A DNA stretch of 64,000 nucleotides from Lates calcarifer (lineage: Eukaryota; Chordata; Actinopteri; Centropomidae): positions 22,256,075 to 22,320,074 of the forward strand of contig NC_066842.1 of NCBI RefSeq assembly GCF_001640805.2, given 5' to 3'. Below are positions 10,711 through 24,700 of this stretch, one piece after another. Within the stretch, counting starts at the first letter, position 1, and each line of letters opens with the position of its first letter. The translations under genes and the position numbers were made by a program. The notes under the pieces are model-generated. The model had not been told where the DNA came from, ran no database searches, and was given only the letters and a program-made list of their open reading frames with translations.

Positions 10711-11242
10711 TAAAACACAAAAAAAGCAGCAATAACCTTGGACACCTGAGAAAGTGACATTTAATGAAACATGTATGAGACAAAAACCACTTCATGAGCT
10801 TCAGACATGTTGCATGTCCTTTCTGACTAAGCTTCAAAAAGAGTTCTGTTCAGACTTTGCAATTTAGCGTCACACCATATGATTATCAGACAAAATCTAT
10901 TTTATCTGAGCAAACCCTGGTGCAGAATTATGCAAGCACTTTAGTCTACTCCATATTAAATAAAAAAGGATTTGAGTTAAAACAAGTGGTGGTCAAATAA
11001 TATTTGAGGAGTAAATATATAAATGTTCTTAATGTAGCCAGACTAACAGGTATTTTTTTATTTAACAAATGGATCACTGCCTATATGTGTACAATGTAAT
11101 CTAAAACATTAATATATACTTGTTCAGCAGTTTAAAACAAGCCTGCAAATCTGTACATACCGCAGGAACATTAGATGTCAGTGGACAAACAAAGCACAAG
11201 GCCAAGAGGTTGCTAATAAGATTCTTACCTTTAAACCATGTG

Positions 11243-11283
<41 letters not shown>

Positions 11284-12620
11284 CCCTCATTATACTCCTC
11301 CTACATCCTGAGAATACTGAGAACAGATTTGAAATGTAAATCCCTTCTGTCGAATGCCACAAGTCGTCTCAGGGTCTGTGACCAGCCAACCACAGCAATG
11401 CCCACAGAGTTAGAACACAACAAACAAACTGTTAATGTGTTGACTATTAACATAAATGTTTCACTACTGATCGCAAATTCACACATCTATGGTGCAGTGT
11501 CTTTCAAAATAAAGATTTTTTTTGCAGTGAAAAACCAGTCACATTCCCATGTTGCAAGAAATGTGTCATTAACATTCTCTGCAAATACTTTGGTTGCGAT
11601 GAAGTTTGATTCGGTAGCGAAACACTGTGGCTGGCCATCCAAGTGTTAAGTCCTCAGCTCAGCACAACAATCTACAATCATGGTTAGAAGTTTAAAATCA
11701 GAAACAGGTTTTCAAATTTACAAACTTCATGAAAGCTTTCTCAGGTCAAAGTGTGTCTGGCTGTGACAGCAAATTTAGTGCTTAATGAGCTGAAGAAATT
11801 GCATGATGTGCATCCAGTTTAAACACTGCCTTGAGGTAAAAGGCCCTCAGTGAAGTTACATTTAATGGGTCTTCATGAAAGGCTTGTGATACCAAAAGGC
11901 ACCAGGCCCTCCAGCAAACCCCTCCAGCCTGGAAAACCATATGCAGTAAAACAGAAAGAATGGATGTGATGCTGCTGAATGGTGAAAGAAAAAAATATTT
12001 TTCTCCTGCCACATTAGCTCACATACATGCATAAGGACACACTCACATAATCCTATCATTTTAAACTCCTTACAGTAACTGCATTTTTCCTCTCTCACAC
12101 ACACATATGAGTACACACTCAATCCTGTCATTGTAAACCACTTAACTTTCTCGCACATATTTATCTCCTGTTTTCACACAGGTATTTGGATCAATGCTAG
12201 AAGATCACTTAGTGTAAAACCAAAGAAAACCTTGTACTTTGCAGTGTACTGTACCATTGTTTGTATAAATTACTGGGAATCAATTCAGTCTGACTTTTGT
12301 TTGTATTAATCTTCATTTGTTTGCCACATCATTGATGGTTATCTGGTATTGCTGTTTATCTCTAATTATTTCTCCAATAGAAATCACGTAGCTATTCAAA
12401 CCATCAGATGCTAACAAAACCACTGTCAGTACATTTATTTCCACTCTGTCTAGCTACTAATCGATGGCTTCTGTAAAAGCACACACAATCATCTGATGGA
12501 TGTAAGGGAAATTTTGTATCAGTTTGTACTCATGGAGCAGAAAGCAGAAAATTGAATAATTACTGTTATTGTGTTAATTCAAACAAACCCATTGTTTCAT
12601 ACAAATACAGTTTTCAGTGC
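10711..12620. other. Intergenic DNA, no gene seen
   Basis: AT-rich, with a CA microsatellite at 11246-11281. Open frames of 60-106 codons (such as 11329-11649) lack ATG-led context or recognisable motifs and look like chance. Confidence 0.55.
11246..11281 (+). repeat. (CA)n microsatellite
   Basis: About 18 CA units. Confidence 0.95.
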
Positions 12621-12639
12621 TTCAGTGCTCTTGAGCTGA

Positions 12640-13050
12640 ATAAAGCTCAAGCTAATACCTTCCAGCAGAGTTAGATGAGAAAATTGATACCACTCACATC
12701 CATTCAATTTGAAACTGGAGCTAAGAGACAGTTAGTTTAGCGTAGCATAAAGGCTTGAAAGAGGGGTAAACAGTGACCCTTCTTTTTTTGAAGATAGAAG
12801 AGATCTGCCTACCAGCACCTCCAAAGCTCACTAGTTTTCATTTCATATCCCGTTTGTTTAAACCGGATTTTGCTAGATGTTACCCCTTGCTTCAGTCATT
12901 AAACTAAGCTTAGCTAACCACTTGATGTAGCCTTATGTTTAATGGACAGATATGCGAGTGGTATTGATTTTCTCATCTCAATCTCAGCAAGGAAGCATTT
13001 CCCAATATGGCAAACTTCCTCTAATCCAAAAAAGTAATGATCATTCATTT
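12640..13050 (+). repeat. Teleost dispersed repeat containing 'GCTAAGCTTAGCTAAC' motifs
   Basis: Contains AGTTTAGCGTAGCATAAAGG, AAACTAAGCTTAGCTAACCA, TAGCCTTATGTTTAATGGAC and GAGTGGTATTGATTTTCTCA. In this order they are the signature of a widespread teleost dispersed repeat ('gctaagctaagctaac ... gagtggtatcaatcttctcat'). A second, longer copy lies at 55160-55720. Its class (SINE or MITE) is not settled from this sequence. Confidence 0.65.
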
Positions 13051-15386
13051 TAGAGTATTTTTATCCTGCATGTTACAACATGTACTGTGATTCAACTAGA
13101 GAAAGTAGGCAAGAGTAAACAAGCCACCATAACCACAACTGACATGTCATGTTGTGCTTCAAGTCAACAATGACTTTTTAAATATTTTAACAAGACCACA
13201 ATCTAGCCCTAACCATAACCTTGAACAAGTGGTATAGTTGCCTCACATTAACCAACCATTCCTAAGCTATGCTGTACTTAACCAAAACGATCAGTGCTTT
13301 GTGTTTCCCACACTCGTTAAAATATCAATCAAGCTTTAGTTGACAGTTGGTGTTGTGGGGAATTGTAGTTTTTTGACTGTCTGTTTTCATCTTCTGTTTC
13401 TTTTTCTGTGCTTTTTAAAAACAGATTGGAGCCAAGTGAAATAATGGTTATGCTCTTATGTATGATGTGAAGGCGTCAAGGAAGTTAGTTATTGGCTGTC
13501 CACCAAGACTAAACAACACTGAAACACTCAGCAAAACTCAATGAGCATTCCAGCATTTCCGCCTGATGAAATCAATACCCAAATCCAAATATTAGATCAA
13601 ATTTCCCAGCAGTCACAGTCTGCTCTGCAGAGAAAACTGAGCCAGATAACATAATTATAGATCACCATCGTGCTCATGCGCCCAGTTCTGAAGGTGGAGC
13701 TGTTGATGTTCATCTTATCATTAAAAATCTGCAGTGGCAGGACTCAGAAGCTCTTACCAATCTTGTCTAATTAACTTATCAGGAAAAGCCTCAACTAGGT
13801 TAATCTGATACCTAGGGACAGAGTTTTAATAGATCCACACAAATCTAACTAGGTTAGCGTCTTTGCTCTTCTCTTCTCTTCTCTTTTCTGTACTTTTCTT
13901 CTCTCTCTTTTTTGTTTTGTTTTGATGACACCAGTCAGTTTTGGTCCAGAAGGACTTCAAACTGGGTGAACAACCTATTGATACACCCCCAAAAGGGTTA
14001 CTTTCTCTCTTGACTGCCTCTCTTCACATGCATTACTCACAATGGGAGGTAACTCAATTGCACAGTTGCACACTCACAAGCAACATTCACAGAATAAATA
14101 AGCAGACACACAGTGTCGAGGTGTCAAACTGATGTTCTTTTTACTGAAAGGAGAGCTTTGGTGACAGACATACTGAGTGTAAGACAGATGGGCTTGGTAA
14201 CAGATGCACTTGCTTCCGATCCAGAGAACAGTGTGTTCACGGATGGGAATAGATGCACAAAACATTGAATTTGTGGAGGAATAAACAGGTGTGGCCTGCC
14301 AGGTGTATTGTGACCTGTGTGAACAGAAACATCTGGACAGATGGATCCAAAAAGTACACAATGTGAGACTGTCTCAACATTTGCTTTGTCCACATGCAGG
14401 TGTCATTTGTATTTTATGCAAATATGTACACCACTCAATCATTATGACATTAATGTCATAATATGACATTATGTTAAGTTTGTGCCATGTATTTGTAATT
14501 GAATCAGACAGAATCTATACTAGAATCATACGTATGTTGTCTTTGTCAGTATGATTGTTACTGATCCTTATCAGCCAAAAAACACATCAGGTAACTACAG
14601 AGGCAAAATTATGTTTTTTATATGTGATTATAATGTAGATATAGCACTTCAGATGTATCTTATTTTCTGTCGAGGTGAAGAGTTTTAAGCATCATTAAAT
14701 TTATATGTGCACCATTTTCTGTGAATCCCATAAATTGTATCAAAAATGCAATCTAAAATAATGAAAATCTTAAAGATTATAACTTTCAGGTATTTCAACA
14801 ATAAAGGGACTTGTAGCATGACCATGTATGCAGTCTTTTTCTGTAGCGATGTCATGGGTCTCAGATAATGAAGAACTTGGTTGACTTGTCACAGCCACAA
14901 ATTCATGATGGCATTTGTACGCTGACGTGTCATGTATTTTTTTGTCTCTCTCTGATCATACCTCTGTAGAGTTTGAGCAGCTGGTGTGGCATCATAGAAA
15001 GAGGAAAATTCCTCTTGTCAGCATGATTAGGAGGACTGTCTGCAGGTAGCTGTTTAAATCACTTGTGGTGACAATCCCAGGTTCCCCCAAGTAACCCCTA
15101 AGCAAGAGCAACTACCCATTGTGTACCAATTGTGCACCTGCTACAAAGAATCTTTTTTTTTATGTAATACAGTGCAATATCAGACAGGCACCTGCAATAT
15201 GTCACCGTTGTTGTGTAAGAAGGGAATTCTGGCATTAGTCTGAGAGATGATGTGTGACAGGGACCACTCTGTCTGTCCAGTGTGAGAGGTAGTGCCAGCA
15301 GTAAAATATGACTTGCTTGGAAATGGTACATCTTTGTGACACATTTTGAGAGTTCTTTGCTTTCTAAGTAGTGTTTGTGTGTGTGT
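13051..15386. other. Intergenic DNA, no gene seen
   Basis: AT-rich. Contains an interrupted TTCTC-type tract near 13868-13890 and a perfect 22-bp palindrome at 14441-14462. No gene-like frame was found. Confidence 0.55.
14441..14462. repeat. Perfect 22-bp palindrome
   Basis: ATTATGACATT followed at once by its exact reverse complement AATGTCATAAT, with a third half-site-like ATATGACATTATG just after it (14461-14473). The role is unknown; it may be chance in AT-rich DNA. Confidence 0.8.
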
Positions 15387-15389
15387 GTG

Positions 15390-15689
15390 TTATATCACAT
15401 AATACACAGTAGTAGCATTTACATGTATTTTAGTACCTGTCTCCAATTTGAAGTCAGCCCATGTGTGTCTGTATGTTGCACCTGTTATAGCCTCCTGTTT
15501 GACAGAACCATCCATCACATCAGCATACTGCTCATCTGAGGGCTTTGTTCTCTCAGGATTATCTGTCTTTAAATGGCCTGCCCTCACCTGGGAACACATG
15601 TATAGACCACCATCATTCACTTCACTGATGATCAGCTCTGAAAGCACCCCATTCTGGAGCTCTAGATAGTGAGCAGTTGACGTAGCCAT
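15390..15689 (-). other. Unidentified 99-residue open frame (possible exon relic)
   Basis: ATG at 15689 opens a frame of 99 residues; without the ATG it extends upstream to about 15785. It contains LSELIISEVNDGGLYMCSQ, which loosely resembles an Ig-fold F strand (x-GLYxC), and a hydrophilic tail. A CAG/GTGAGG donor-like site follows SQ near 15590, and a second donor-like site GTACTAAA lies near 15437. I do not recognise a family. Composition is more protein-like than other intergenic frames, but chance is possible. Confidence 0.2.
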
Positions 15690-15799
15690 TGCTATTTTGG
15701 TAACAGCTCTGAAGTTGCAATCATTACTGGTACCTTGAAACTGACTGATCTGAGTCTTATGACCAGATGACTTATGACTATATTCTCCTCAGAAATGCT

Positions 15800-18700
15800 C
15801 ATGTCACCGATTTTCACAGCTTCCTCTACAGTATTTCCCAGTTAATCCAGCTCATGAAGAATAAGCTGCCGGCTCTGTTCCTAAAGTTTAAAAAAGTGAG
15901 TTTCTTTTCTTTCTGTCTGTCTCTCTGTTGTATGGGAACACAGACAGGAGCAGCTCCCAAGGCTGCTGTCTGTCAAATGTTCACTTCATCTCATCTGTCT
16001 CCCAGAAAACTTCTCATCCCTTTGTCTCTTCACACCAACTCATCTCTCTTTGGAGCACGAAAGAGCACCCAAGGGAGAGCAGGGGGAAGAGCAAAAGATC
16101 CATGCCTGCTCTCTTTTCAAGAAATGTGTAGGGTCGAAGCCCAGTTCATCAACTTCCTCCTAAAATCAGAGAGACTCGACTTGCTCTGAACTGCCACCTG
16201 ACTTGAATTTAAGATGTTCACATTAGTTTAATTTGGTTGAATATGCGTGACATGAAAGATGTGAGAATTCAGCCATGTTCTGTGTAAATGAAACAGTTGG
16301 TTTTACAGTTACAACCTCTACTTCACATAACTGGATGTGTCCACCAATGATAACACTCTTAACACTCTAGTGTCAGTATAACTGCTGAACACTTTGAATC
16401 TTGCAGCATTGCTTCAACCAGGTTGCCTCCTCTAAAAGTGTGCAACACTGACAAATTCTGACTAGAAAAATTTAATATATTTGAATTTAACACAAGAAAT
16501 ATCCAAAGCGACTCAGTTATTTCAGCTCAGAAGAGGTGTTAAATTAAAGCAGCACTTTGTTATACAGTAAAAACTAATGCTGATAGCAAAGTATTTTATT
16601 GTATCTATTGGGAATATACAGCTTTCATATGTTAAACCTCTATAATGTACTAACTGGGAGTTACTTTCTGTGCTCCTAATTGTTAATCCAAACACAATTG
16701 TCAATAGAAATCTTTTGCCCTTTGGGACATAATGGTCTCTTTTCTTTGACTTATGGTATACTACTGCACTTGTCATGGCTAAAGTTACTTTAGCTCCGTT
16801 CACTGGCCTTTGAAAACTCCTCTATTGTTCAGTCTCTCTGTCCACACCACAAAATATCAACTATTCTCCCTCAACTTCCGTTGAAGTACATTATCTCACT
16901 ACCTGACAGTGCTTCTGGCTCACAGAGCTTATACTAGGTAATTACAGCTGTTAATCTAAAGCTGTTTTCTCTTCCTCTATCAGTTTACTTTAGATTGAAC
17001 TGATACAGCAGTTTTCTGTTAACAGGTGCAGCTTCTCTGTTGTGGCAGATAGAAAAGCTGATTGATGACAGATGGCTCATAAAATAAAAGAATGTCAGAT
17101 ATGCACTATTTCATTGTTGTTTGATCAAGATTTGCTATGTTGTCTCTGTTGTAGACACATTTTTGCACATTTAGAGGAGATGTGTTGCTGACTCAATTGT
17201 ATTGTTGTAGCAGAGTGACAAGAATTACTGTGGACTCCTAATATAGTGCTGAACAAAATGTTTTGTGGCTGCCTACATGGAAGCATGTTATACTGAGAAC
17301 AGCATCAGCTAAAAGCAGGGGCCTGAGTCAATTCTGAATATGAATGTTACAAAGTTGGACCAGGTCTCTTCTTGTTTGGGTCAGCTGGTGCTGACATTTG
17401 GCAAATAAAATCCTATTGTGTGTGAAATGTTAAATTTTCAGATTAAGTCAAGGTCAGGTAGGGTCAAGTGTGTGTATTCTTTGTGTGTATGGTCCTTCCT
17501 GATAGTCAAAGACTAAAAAGATCTGTGTTTTATTTGTGATTTGGCCAGTCTTTGCAGGTTTCAGCTAGTCTTCAGTTTTGTTCCTATCTTAAGACTAGGT
17601 TTGGAGACTACAAAATTATAACAATACCCCTGTGTTACAGACTGGAGGTATGAAATTTGAAAGATGTGGATCTATACCAGACAAAAATACACTGTATGAA
17701 CCAGCTTTTTTGGAGCTTGACTCATATGAGGAATTAAAAATATGGATATCTTGTATCCAAGAATAACATTGTGTGAGGTAAGCACAGGTTTTAAATTTGA
17801 TCTGCTATATTCTAGCTTATTCTTATTTTAACTGACTTGGAAGAGTAATGACATCATTATAAAATATATCAGTTACTGTAGAAATGACACCAATAAACTC
17901 ATTCACCCTGAACTTTTTGGAATTGCTCATTTTCCACAACAGGTTTGACGACCTCCATCATCTTTATGGGTATCCCTTGTGTGTTTTTGCTTTTCTTTCA
18001 TCTTCTATTGTCATTTTGCATATAGCTTACAGTCCATAGTAATTTGTCATTAAATGAATGGTATTTGTTGTTGGTATATGTGTGTTATGTCTTAGAGGAT
18101 CTGTGTACGTGACAGATAAGGGATGGGTACACTTGTAATGATAACCTTGTGTACACAGTGTAGACTTGGATGACTTATGTTATCACCATTAGGGTGTCAC
18201 ATAATACCGAGACAGCCCAGGGATCCATGGAGGAAGAGTTACTCACGGAGTTTGCATCAAGAGCTGAATTCCTAAGCAGTGTCATTCCTGTCTGCCTGTG
18301 TTTGGATGGATAGTCTCTGCAGCAGTAGCAGCTGGCACTGGGGCTCAGAACGAATGACTCTCCTCCTGGTCTTCCCTTTTGTATGCCTCTCGTCTCTCTC
18401 TCTCTTTAAGACTGAAGACTAATGGAAAGAAAACGAAGGGAGGGGAGCGGAGGAAAAGCCCAGAGACACTAGCAGGGTTAGCAGGGAAAACGAGAGGGAA
18501 GAGAGACAAGTGGTTGGTTCATGCTCACTGTGTGGCTAAAAATGAAGGAGCACTGGATGAATGCAGACATGCCATCTGTCCACTATTGCAGTCGTTTTTC
18601 TTGCACCTCCCACGATGATTGGGTACCTGAAACGTTGAGTGCATAGGTTGCTTTAAAAAGCAATCCCGTTTGCCTGCTTAGATTACATGTTCAGTGGCCA

Positions 18701-21700
18701 TTGAATTAACTATACCTTTGCAGTCGTATAGTAGTTCAGTCCAACAAGTTTAGAATGTTTAGTTTTTGTTCACATTGTCAGAAATGTGTTCAGTTATACT
18801 TTAATTTTTGAAGTCATACTTTAAAGGATATGTTGTACTGCAATGCATTATAATATGAGGTGTTTCAAATTTTTTGACCTCCCTGTTTCAGTGTAGTTCA
18901 GTACAACAGTAACTCAGTGCTACAACATAGAATTAGATATAAAATAATAATAATAATAATTTCATATCAAAAAAGTAGCTCAGCAGTTGTTTTGGATTGT
19001 GTTTGATTGTAGATTTTATTGAAGATTGTACACAGTGGACAGTGGACAGGGATTTTTTTTTTCCCCCCACAAACATGCACACTGCTTCAGTATGCTGAAA
19101 TCCAGTCCTAAGCTGCTTTCACACATGCACTGCCAACCCGAAATTTTCTAGACGTCACCCCTTGGAGCTGTCTGTGTGAACACAAATGTCCCAGTCAGTT
19201 AGACACGACATTGAATGGACTTTATCCTGCCGGCTTCCTAGCATAAAATCTGTAATGTTTGAGGGAGCCCACATGTAAATAACGCAGGTAATTGTCTGGA
19301 TAATTCACAGCAGAGGAGTGGGTGTGTTGATGCCGTTCTCTCCTGTAGCGCTGATCTCCATGCATTCTGTACCTGCAGGCACCACCTCTCGCCTAAACCA
19401 AACAGAATATTTACAGTAGGTGAGAATGCATCTCACATGGACATTCTCCAACTGTGTCTGACTGCGTGCCGACAGCGGAGAATGCCTGGACCCAATACTC
19501 TGGACATTGTCTTGATTTCATATGTGAAGAGGACGCTAGACCTGTGATTGGACAGTTGGGGAGGACAGTTGTGACTGGTGATTACAGGTTCAGACAATAC
19601 TCTACTGTTACACCTCACAAGATGACAACAATGATGTGTTTTCCTTCTAAACAGAAATTTCTGTTGGGCATCAGGGATGTTAAGCACTAAATGTCCCAGT
19701 TGCTTAACAGTCACATAATATCACCTCAGGGATTTTACACTCACTGTGAAATATAGATTCTGCCAGTGTAGCAGAACCGGTCCTTGACAGTATGAAAGTT
19801 GGGGAACAGGTCCGTTTGAAAGCAATAGAAATGATCAGTCTTGTAGTAAGGTGCATATAGGTCACACAGCACTCACCTAAATGCAAATGACAGAGAGAAA
19901 TACAGCACGGAGCAGGCAGGGAATGTGAGAGAATCTGTGTGTGACTGCAGGGATGCGAACGATAAGCGTCTCAAAGAAAAAATCTGAGGTAAAAAATGAA
20001 GTGGAGGCATTGAGATGTAGGGAGTAATACAAGGCTTAAATGTAAGGCAGTATGGCAGAAACGATGAACAGACACATGACAGAGAGTGATAGCAGGGTGT
20101 GAATGTAAGCAGTGCAGTTTGCAAATAATTGACATCTGAAGAAACTTGTGACAGACGTGAAAGAGAGGTGCCAGCATGAATCCCTTCTAAAACTGAAGAG
20201 AAGAAAGGGAGGAGGAGAAAGGTATAATTAAGTATAGATTTTTTTGTGATTGATACTGTTAATTTGTGTACTTTACAAAAATAATGCATTTTAAAGTTGC
20301 ATGTGTCAGTATAAAGTGATGCCTGGCTGAGTGGGATTTCAATACAATTCATGTGAATTCCTTTTTTTTTTAACAAATCTTTATATAAAACACTTGCACA
20401 TGGGGTATCTGTAAAATGAAAGACAATAAAAGAGATTATGAGAAAACAGAAAGAGGGCAAAAGGGCAAAGTAGGGAACGATGATAAAGGGTGGATGAAGA
20501 AAAAGACGAGGGATAAAAAATGGTGCAGGGATACGAAAGCGGGAGACAGGGGTGATTGTTTCCAGTGATAGGCCACTTCACCGGTGCCTTTATTCAGCTT
20601 TCAGGGGAAGAAATACTGTAAGTACTCTTTAAGTGCGCCCATTTTTTTTAGTCATTGGACAAATGCGATACTATCCAATTCAGATACAGGCTGTAACGAC
20701 TCATAAATCCAAAAAAAAAGAAAGTTGAGTGAACAACTGAGATGAGAAAGCCATGTCCTTTTACTTTAGAGTAATGACTCGATGGTCGAGTGTATACTGA
20801 ATCTGTCCAATCAGATTTAAGACTGCAAAGAAGCATTGAGAGGGAGGAAGGAAGGATAAAAATGAATCAAAGGACAAATACAGGATGATGATTGATTAAA
20901 TTGTATGACTGTTATCCCATGGAAAGGAATTAACAAATAATAGGATTTCCATTCATTTGGCTGTGGCTGAATTCTGTCTCTGTCACATTTCTCTGTTTCC
21001 CCTCTTTGTTTCATTAGCAGCTCTGCCTTACACTCCCATTATTCAGAGGTTGGAGTAGTTTTACAAGGAGAGCACACAGATTTGCAGTGGATTAATCAGT
21101 TAGCCGGTGAACTCTGCTTAATACCAAAAGTTGAAGGCTGCAGATCAGATGCTGTCAGAGAATGGACAACAACCTTTTTAACCTTTCAACCGTTTTATGC
21201 ACAAACAAACACACAACAAATGAAGTTGTTTCTCCTTCGTTGTGCTTTGTATTTGTTGTTGTGCTTGACTGTAGATTCACTGCTTGGTTTTTAATTTCTA
21301 CAAATGGACACCTCACATTTTAGCAACATTGCTTGGTAAAGTCAGTTAAATAAAATTTGATACGTCTAATTTGATAATTAGATATGATGCATTCACATTA
21401 GCAGATAAAGGTGTTAATCTAGCTTTCAAGTCATTTCTAGTTTTGACTAGGAAGACAGGAATAGTCATGCAGTCCTTTTTATGGTTTAAAGGTACCTTGT
21501 GGGGTTTTTGACCAACAGTAGCATTTAATGTTTTTTCAAGATAGCCCCCATTTTGATTGCACTGTGCACAAGAGCAAGAGTGTTTGAGTTACATGACACA
21601 TTCCTGCCACTAGTCTCAGGCTGTGCTGCGTTTTGGCAATAATAGCAGTAAAGCTTGAAGAACAACAACAACAATGCAGGATTTGAAATATCCCACCACT

Positions 21701-24700
21701 GTGGTACATGTGAGGGACATCATGACGTCATGGTGTGGTCTGTGACTCTTGTGAACATGATAACACAAGAATGATACATAGTAGAGATTCATACTGACAC
21801 AAGAGGTGCTTCACTTAGAGTAGCTAGTCTGAGTAGATTTGGTAGCACCTTTCAAACATTTGCATTTTAATCATGATAATTCATGATAATAACAGATACT
21901 TAGCATGCAATATACTGGTGTGAAAACCTTGGTAATTTATAAGCTATTTGGCTTAATTAAGAGTAAACTGATCTGTAATCAGTAATCTGATCAGACTTGG
22001 TGTGTCTTTCTGCATATATTTGCATATTAATGAGGTAAAACTACTAGTGCTGTGAGTGCACATGTTGTTTTCTCATGAAGGTCACGGTGGGACATAAGCC
22101 AGTCCAAGTTCCTCTTGTTTAAATTAACATTATCCTCCCTTCATGCTTAAATGCGATGGTTTGTCTATTGCTTAATGTACTATGCTTTGTAAGGTTTTAG
22201 ATTCACTGTTTTCTATGCCTTTTCTCCTCTTTGTTTGAAGTGAGCACTGTTTCAAAGCAAAGGTTTGACAACTGTTGAAACAGCAGTCCTCCATAGTCCT
22301 GCTCTGACACAAACATCTAGTAACCATTTTCAAAAAGAAGGCAAAAAGGCTTTTTGCCTGCTAATCAGCAGAAAAATTCCCACTGGGTTCAGAGGAAATT
22401 GCCATACAAACGAGGGGGTTATGGAATATAAAGACACGGTTAAGCCTGTTTACGCCTGCTCCCAGTGTCACTACCCTTCAGTTATACAGCAGAGCAATGC
22501 ATCATGTGTCAAGTAAGGAACATGGAACCGCAAATTCTTACATGGAATTTCTCACTGGTTCACACTCAACTTCAACTGCATCTACTGCACATGACTGATG
22601 GGTTATACTCTTTGTACTGTAAGTGTTTATTTGCCACCAAGTTGCTGCTTTGTTTGATCACACAGACTTTGTAATGGGTTGACAAATCACTGACGACAGG
22701 GTACTTGCTGTGAGTTGTTGGAATTACTTTCAGTAGTGTGAAATTTTTCTAAAAGTACACAATAGCCAATTACGGAGCAAAATTATTGATTAACACACAG
22801 ATGCATGAATTTACACCATGTACTGTATATTATAACATTCTGCCAGTGTTGGGAAGTTGGCCAACGCTACATCTCATCACTGTTTTGCATAAAGTCGAAA
22901 GCTTGCATGTATTGCAGCTTTAATCCACCTTCAAAATGGGCTATTAAACCCATGTTTTCAAGCATTTAGCATACCACCTGCGAAATAAGCTGGTAATACA
23001 CTTATATACAAACAGAAAGAGAGAGATGATGAAGGCAGGGTGTGTAGACCTTTTAAACATTATATACTCTGTTTTCTTTCCTGTGTAGAGATGCCCCAGT
23101 AGTTACGTTAGTCATTCACTATTATTTTAATAATGGTGTAATTCAACTGTATAATATGTCCTGGGTTGCAAAAACAAGGAGAAGGCCATTAGTGGCTTGT
23201 TTGGTTCTCATTAGGTTAATTTATTGTTTGCTGTTTTGTTACCTTTGATGAGTCATAATGCAACCATTTATAACACCCCAACAACAAACATTTTTAAAGC
23301 AGTACCTCACTCTGTAAAGCATCAGTATCGTTATGTTATTGTTCTTTAATCAGTAGTCTATTTAAACCTATTCAATTGAATAAAAGTTGTAAAAGACATG
23401 AAGCCGCTGTGGGACATACACAAATCACCACTGCTGGCTTAGTGCATGTGTCCGTTCACAGAGAGGAGTTGTGGCGTGACAGGGTCCTGGGGTGCAGTAT
23501 GATGTGGTGGTATGTTGTTTTGTATGCACTGTAAAATTAGAGAGGCCTGAAGCAAAACATTCATGTTTTTCGAATGAAAATGTTTACCTGCAAACAAAGT
23601 GCATCTTCAAATGTGTTATCCTGTGATATGAACTAATTTTACAGTGTTCCCACTGTTCTTGCATCAAGGTGTAAATTATGTTTGCTAAATGAAACGTGGC
23701 CTCAGACAAAACATCTCTCTGTCAGTGTGAGGCATTATTGTGGTCTAAATTAAAGCTTTGTGAGTAAATGGCCTATGTTTTTCAGTATTTTCAGTGTAGG
23801 TGGGTGTGTGTGTCTGTGAACTGGCTTCAGGCAGGCAGCCACCAGCTAATTTCTGCATAACATATTTCCTTGCTGAAACAATAGTGCAGATGCATAAAAG
23901 AACATTAGGTTGATAGTTTAGTCATGGTCCTACATTTGACCTGTGCAAAGAGGTGCCTTAAGCAACAGTAACGACCTTTTTGTCACTGGGGGGGCAGCCT
24001 AAGAAACTGTAACAACACTGTCATCACATTGATATTAATATTAGCAGTCATTTTAAGTCGTTTTTCACACACTCGACACATCAATAGTGTAAGTTTAATA
24101 TTTACTCTCATTTTAGCTCTGTTTTGGTCTCCATCAAGACTAGCTACTTTGGCTGCTAAATTCTCCACTATGTTCACTAGCTAGTTTAGCTTTGTCTGCT
24201 GTTTGATGCTGGGCATGGGTGTATTTTGCCACTGCAAATGTGTTTAATGAGAGTAGGGAGACTGAAACAAAATGTAAAGTTGTGGGCTGTAAATCCAAAA
24301 CAATGAGCTGAAAAACGCTAAAACACACTGCAGAGCTGTGAGAACTGAGAGGATCTCCTGCTGTGTGTTCATTACAATACACAAAGTCAGTTGACCCATT
24401 GTATAGAAATATTGATCAGTGCAGATTTAAAGAATGCAGTAATGAACACATTTATTGGCTGCAACTTGCACATCACCCTTAACACTCAGCATACACACAC
24501 TCACACTACCTATATAGTCACTATAGTCTATATCGTCAGTGCGGAAGCAGTGGTTTAAGTTGACTAATGTGGTGACAGACTAGTAGCACGAAAATATTAA
24601 TTTAAAAAGTCAACATTATATTTTGACAGTAATGACAGTGGCCTATTAATGTTACCCAGATCACATTATATGAATATGACTATTTAGACAACACAGCTAG

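Noticed and set aside
19873..20460. 195-codon open frame on the minus strand
   Set aside because: Starts at TTG with no ATG until well inside, is low-complexity (Leu/Ser/Phe), and has no motif, splice partner or neighbouring exon. Likely chance.
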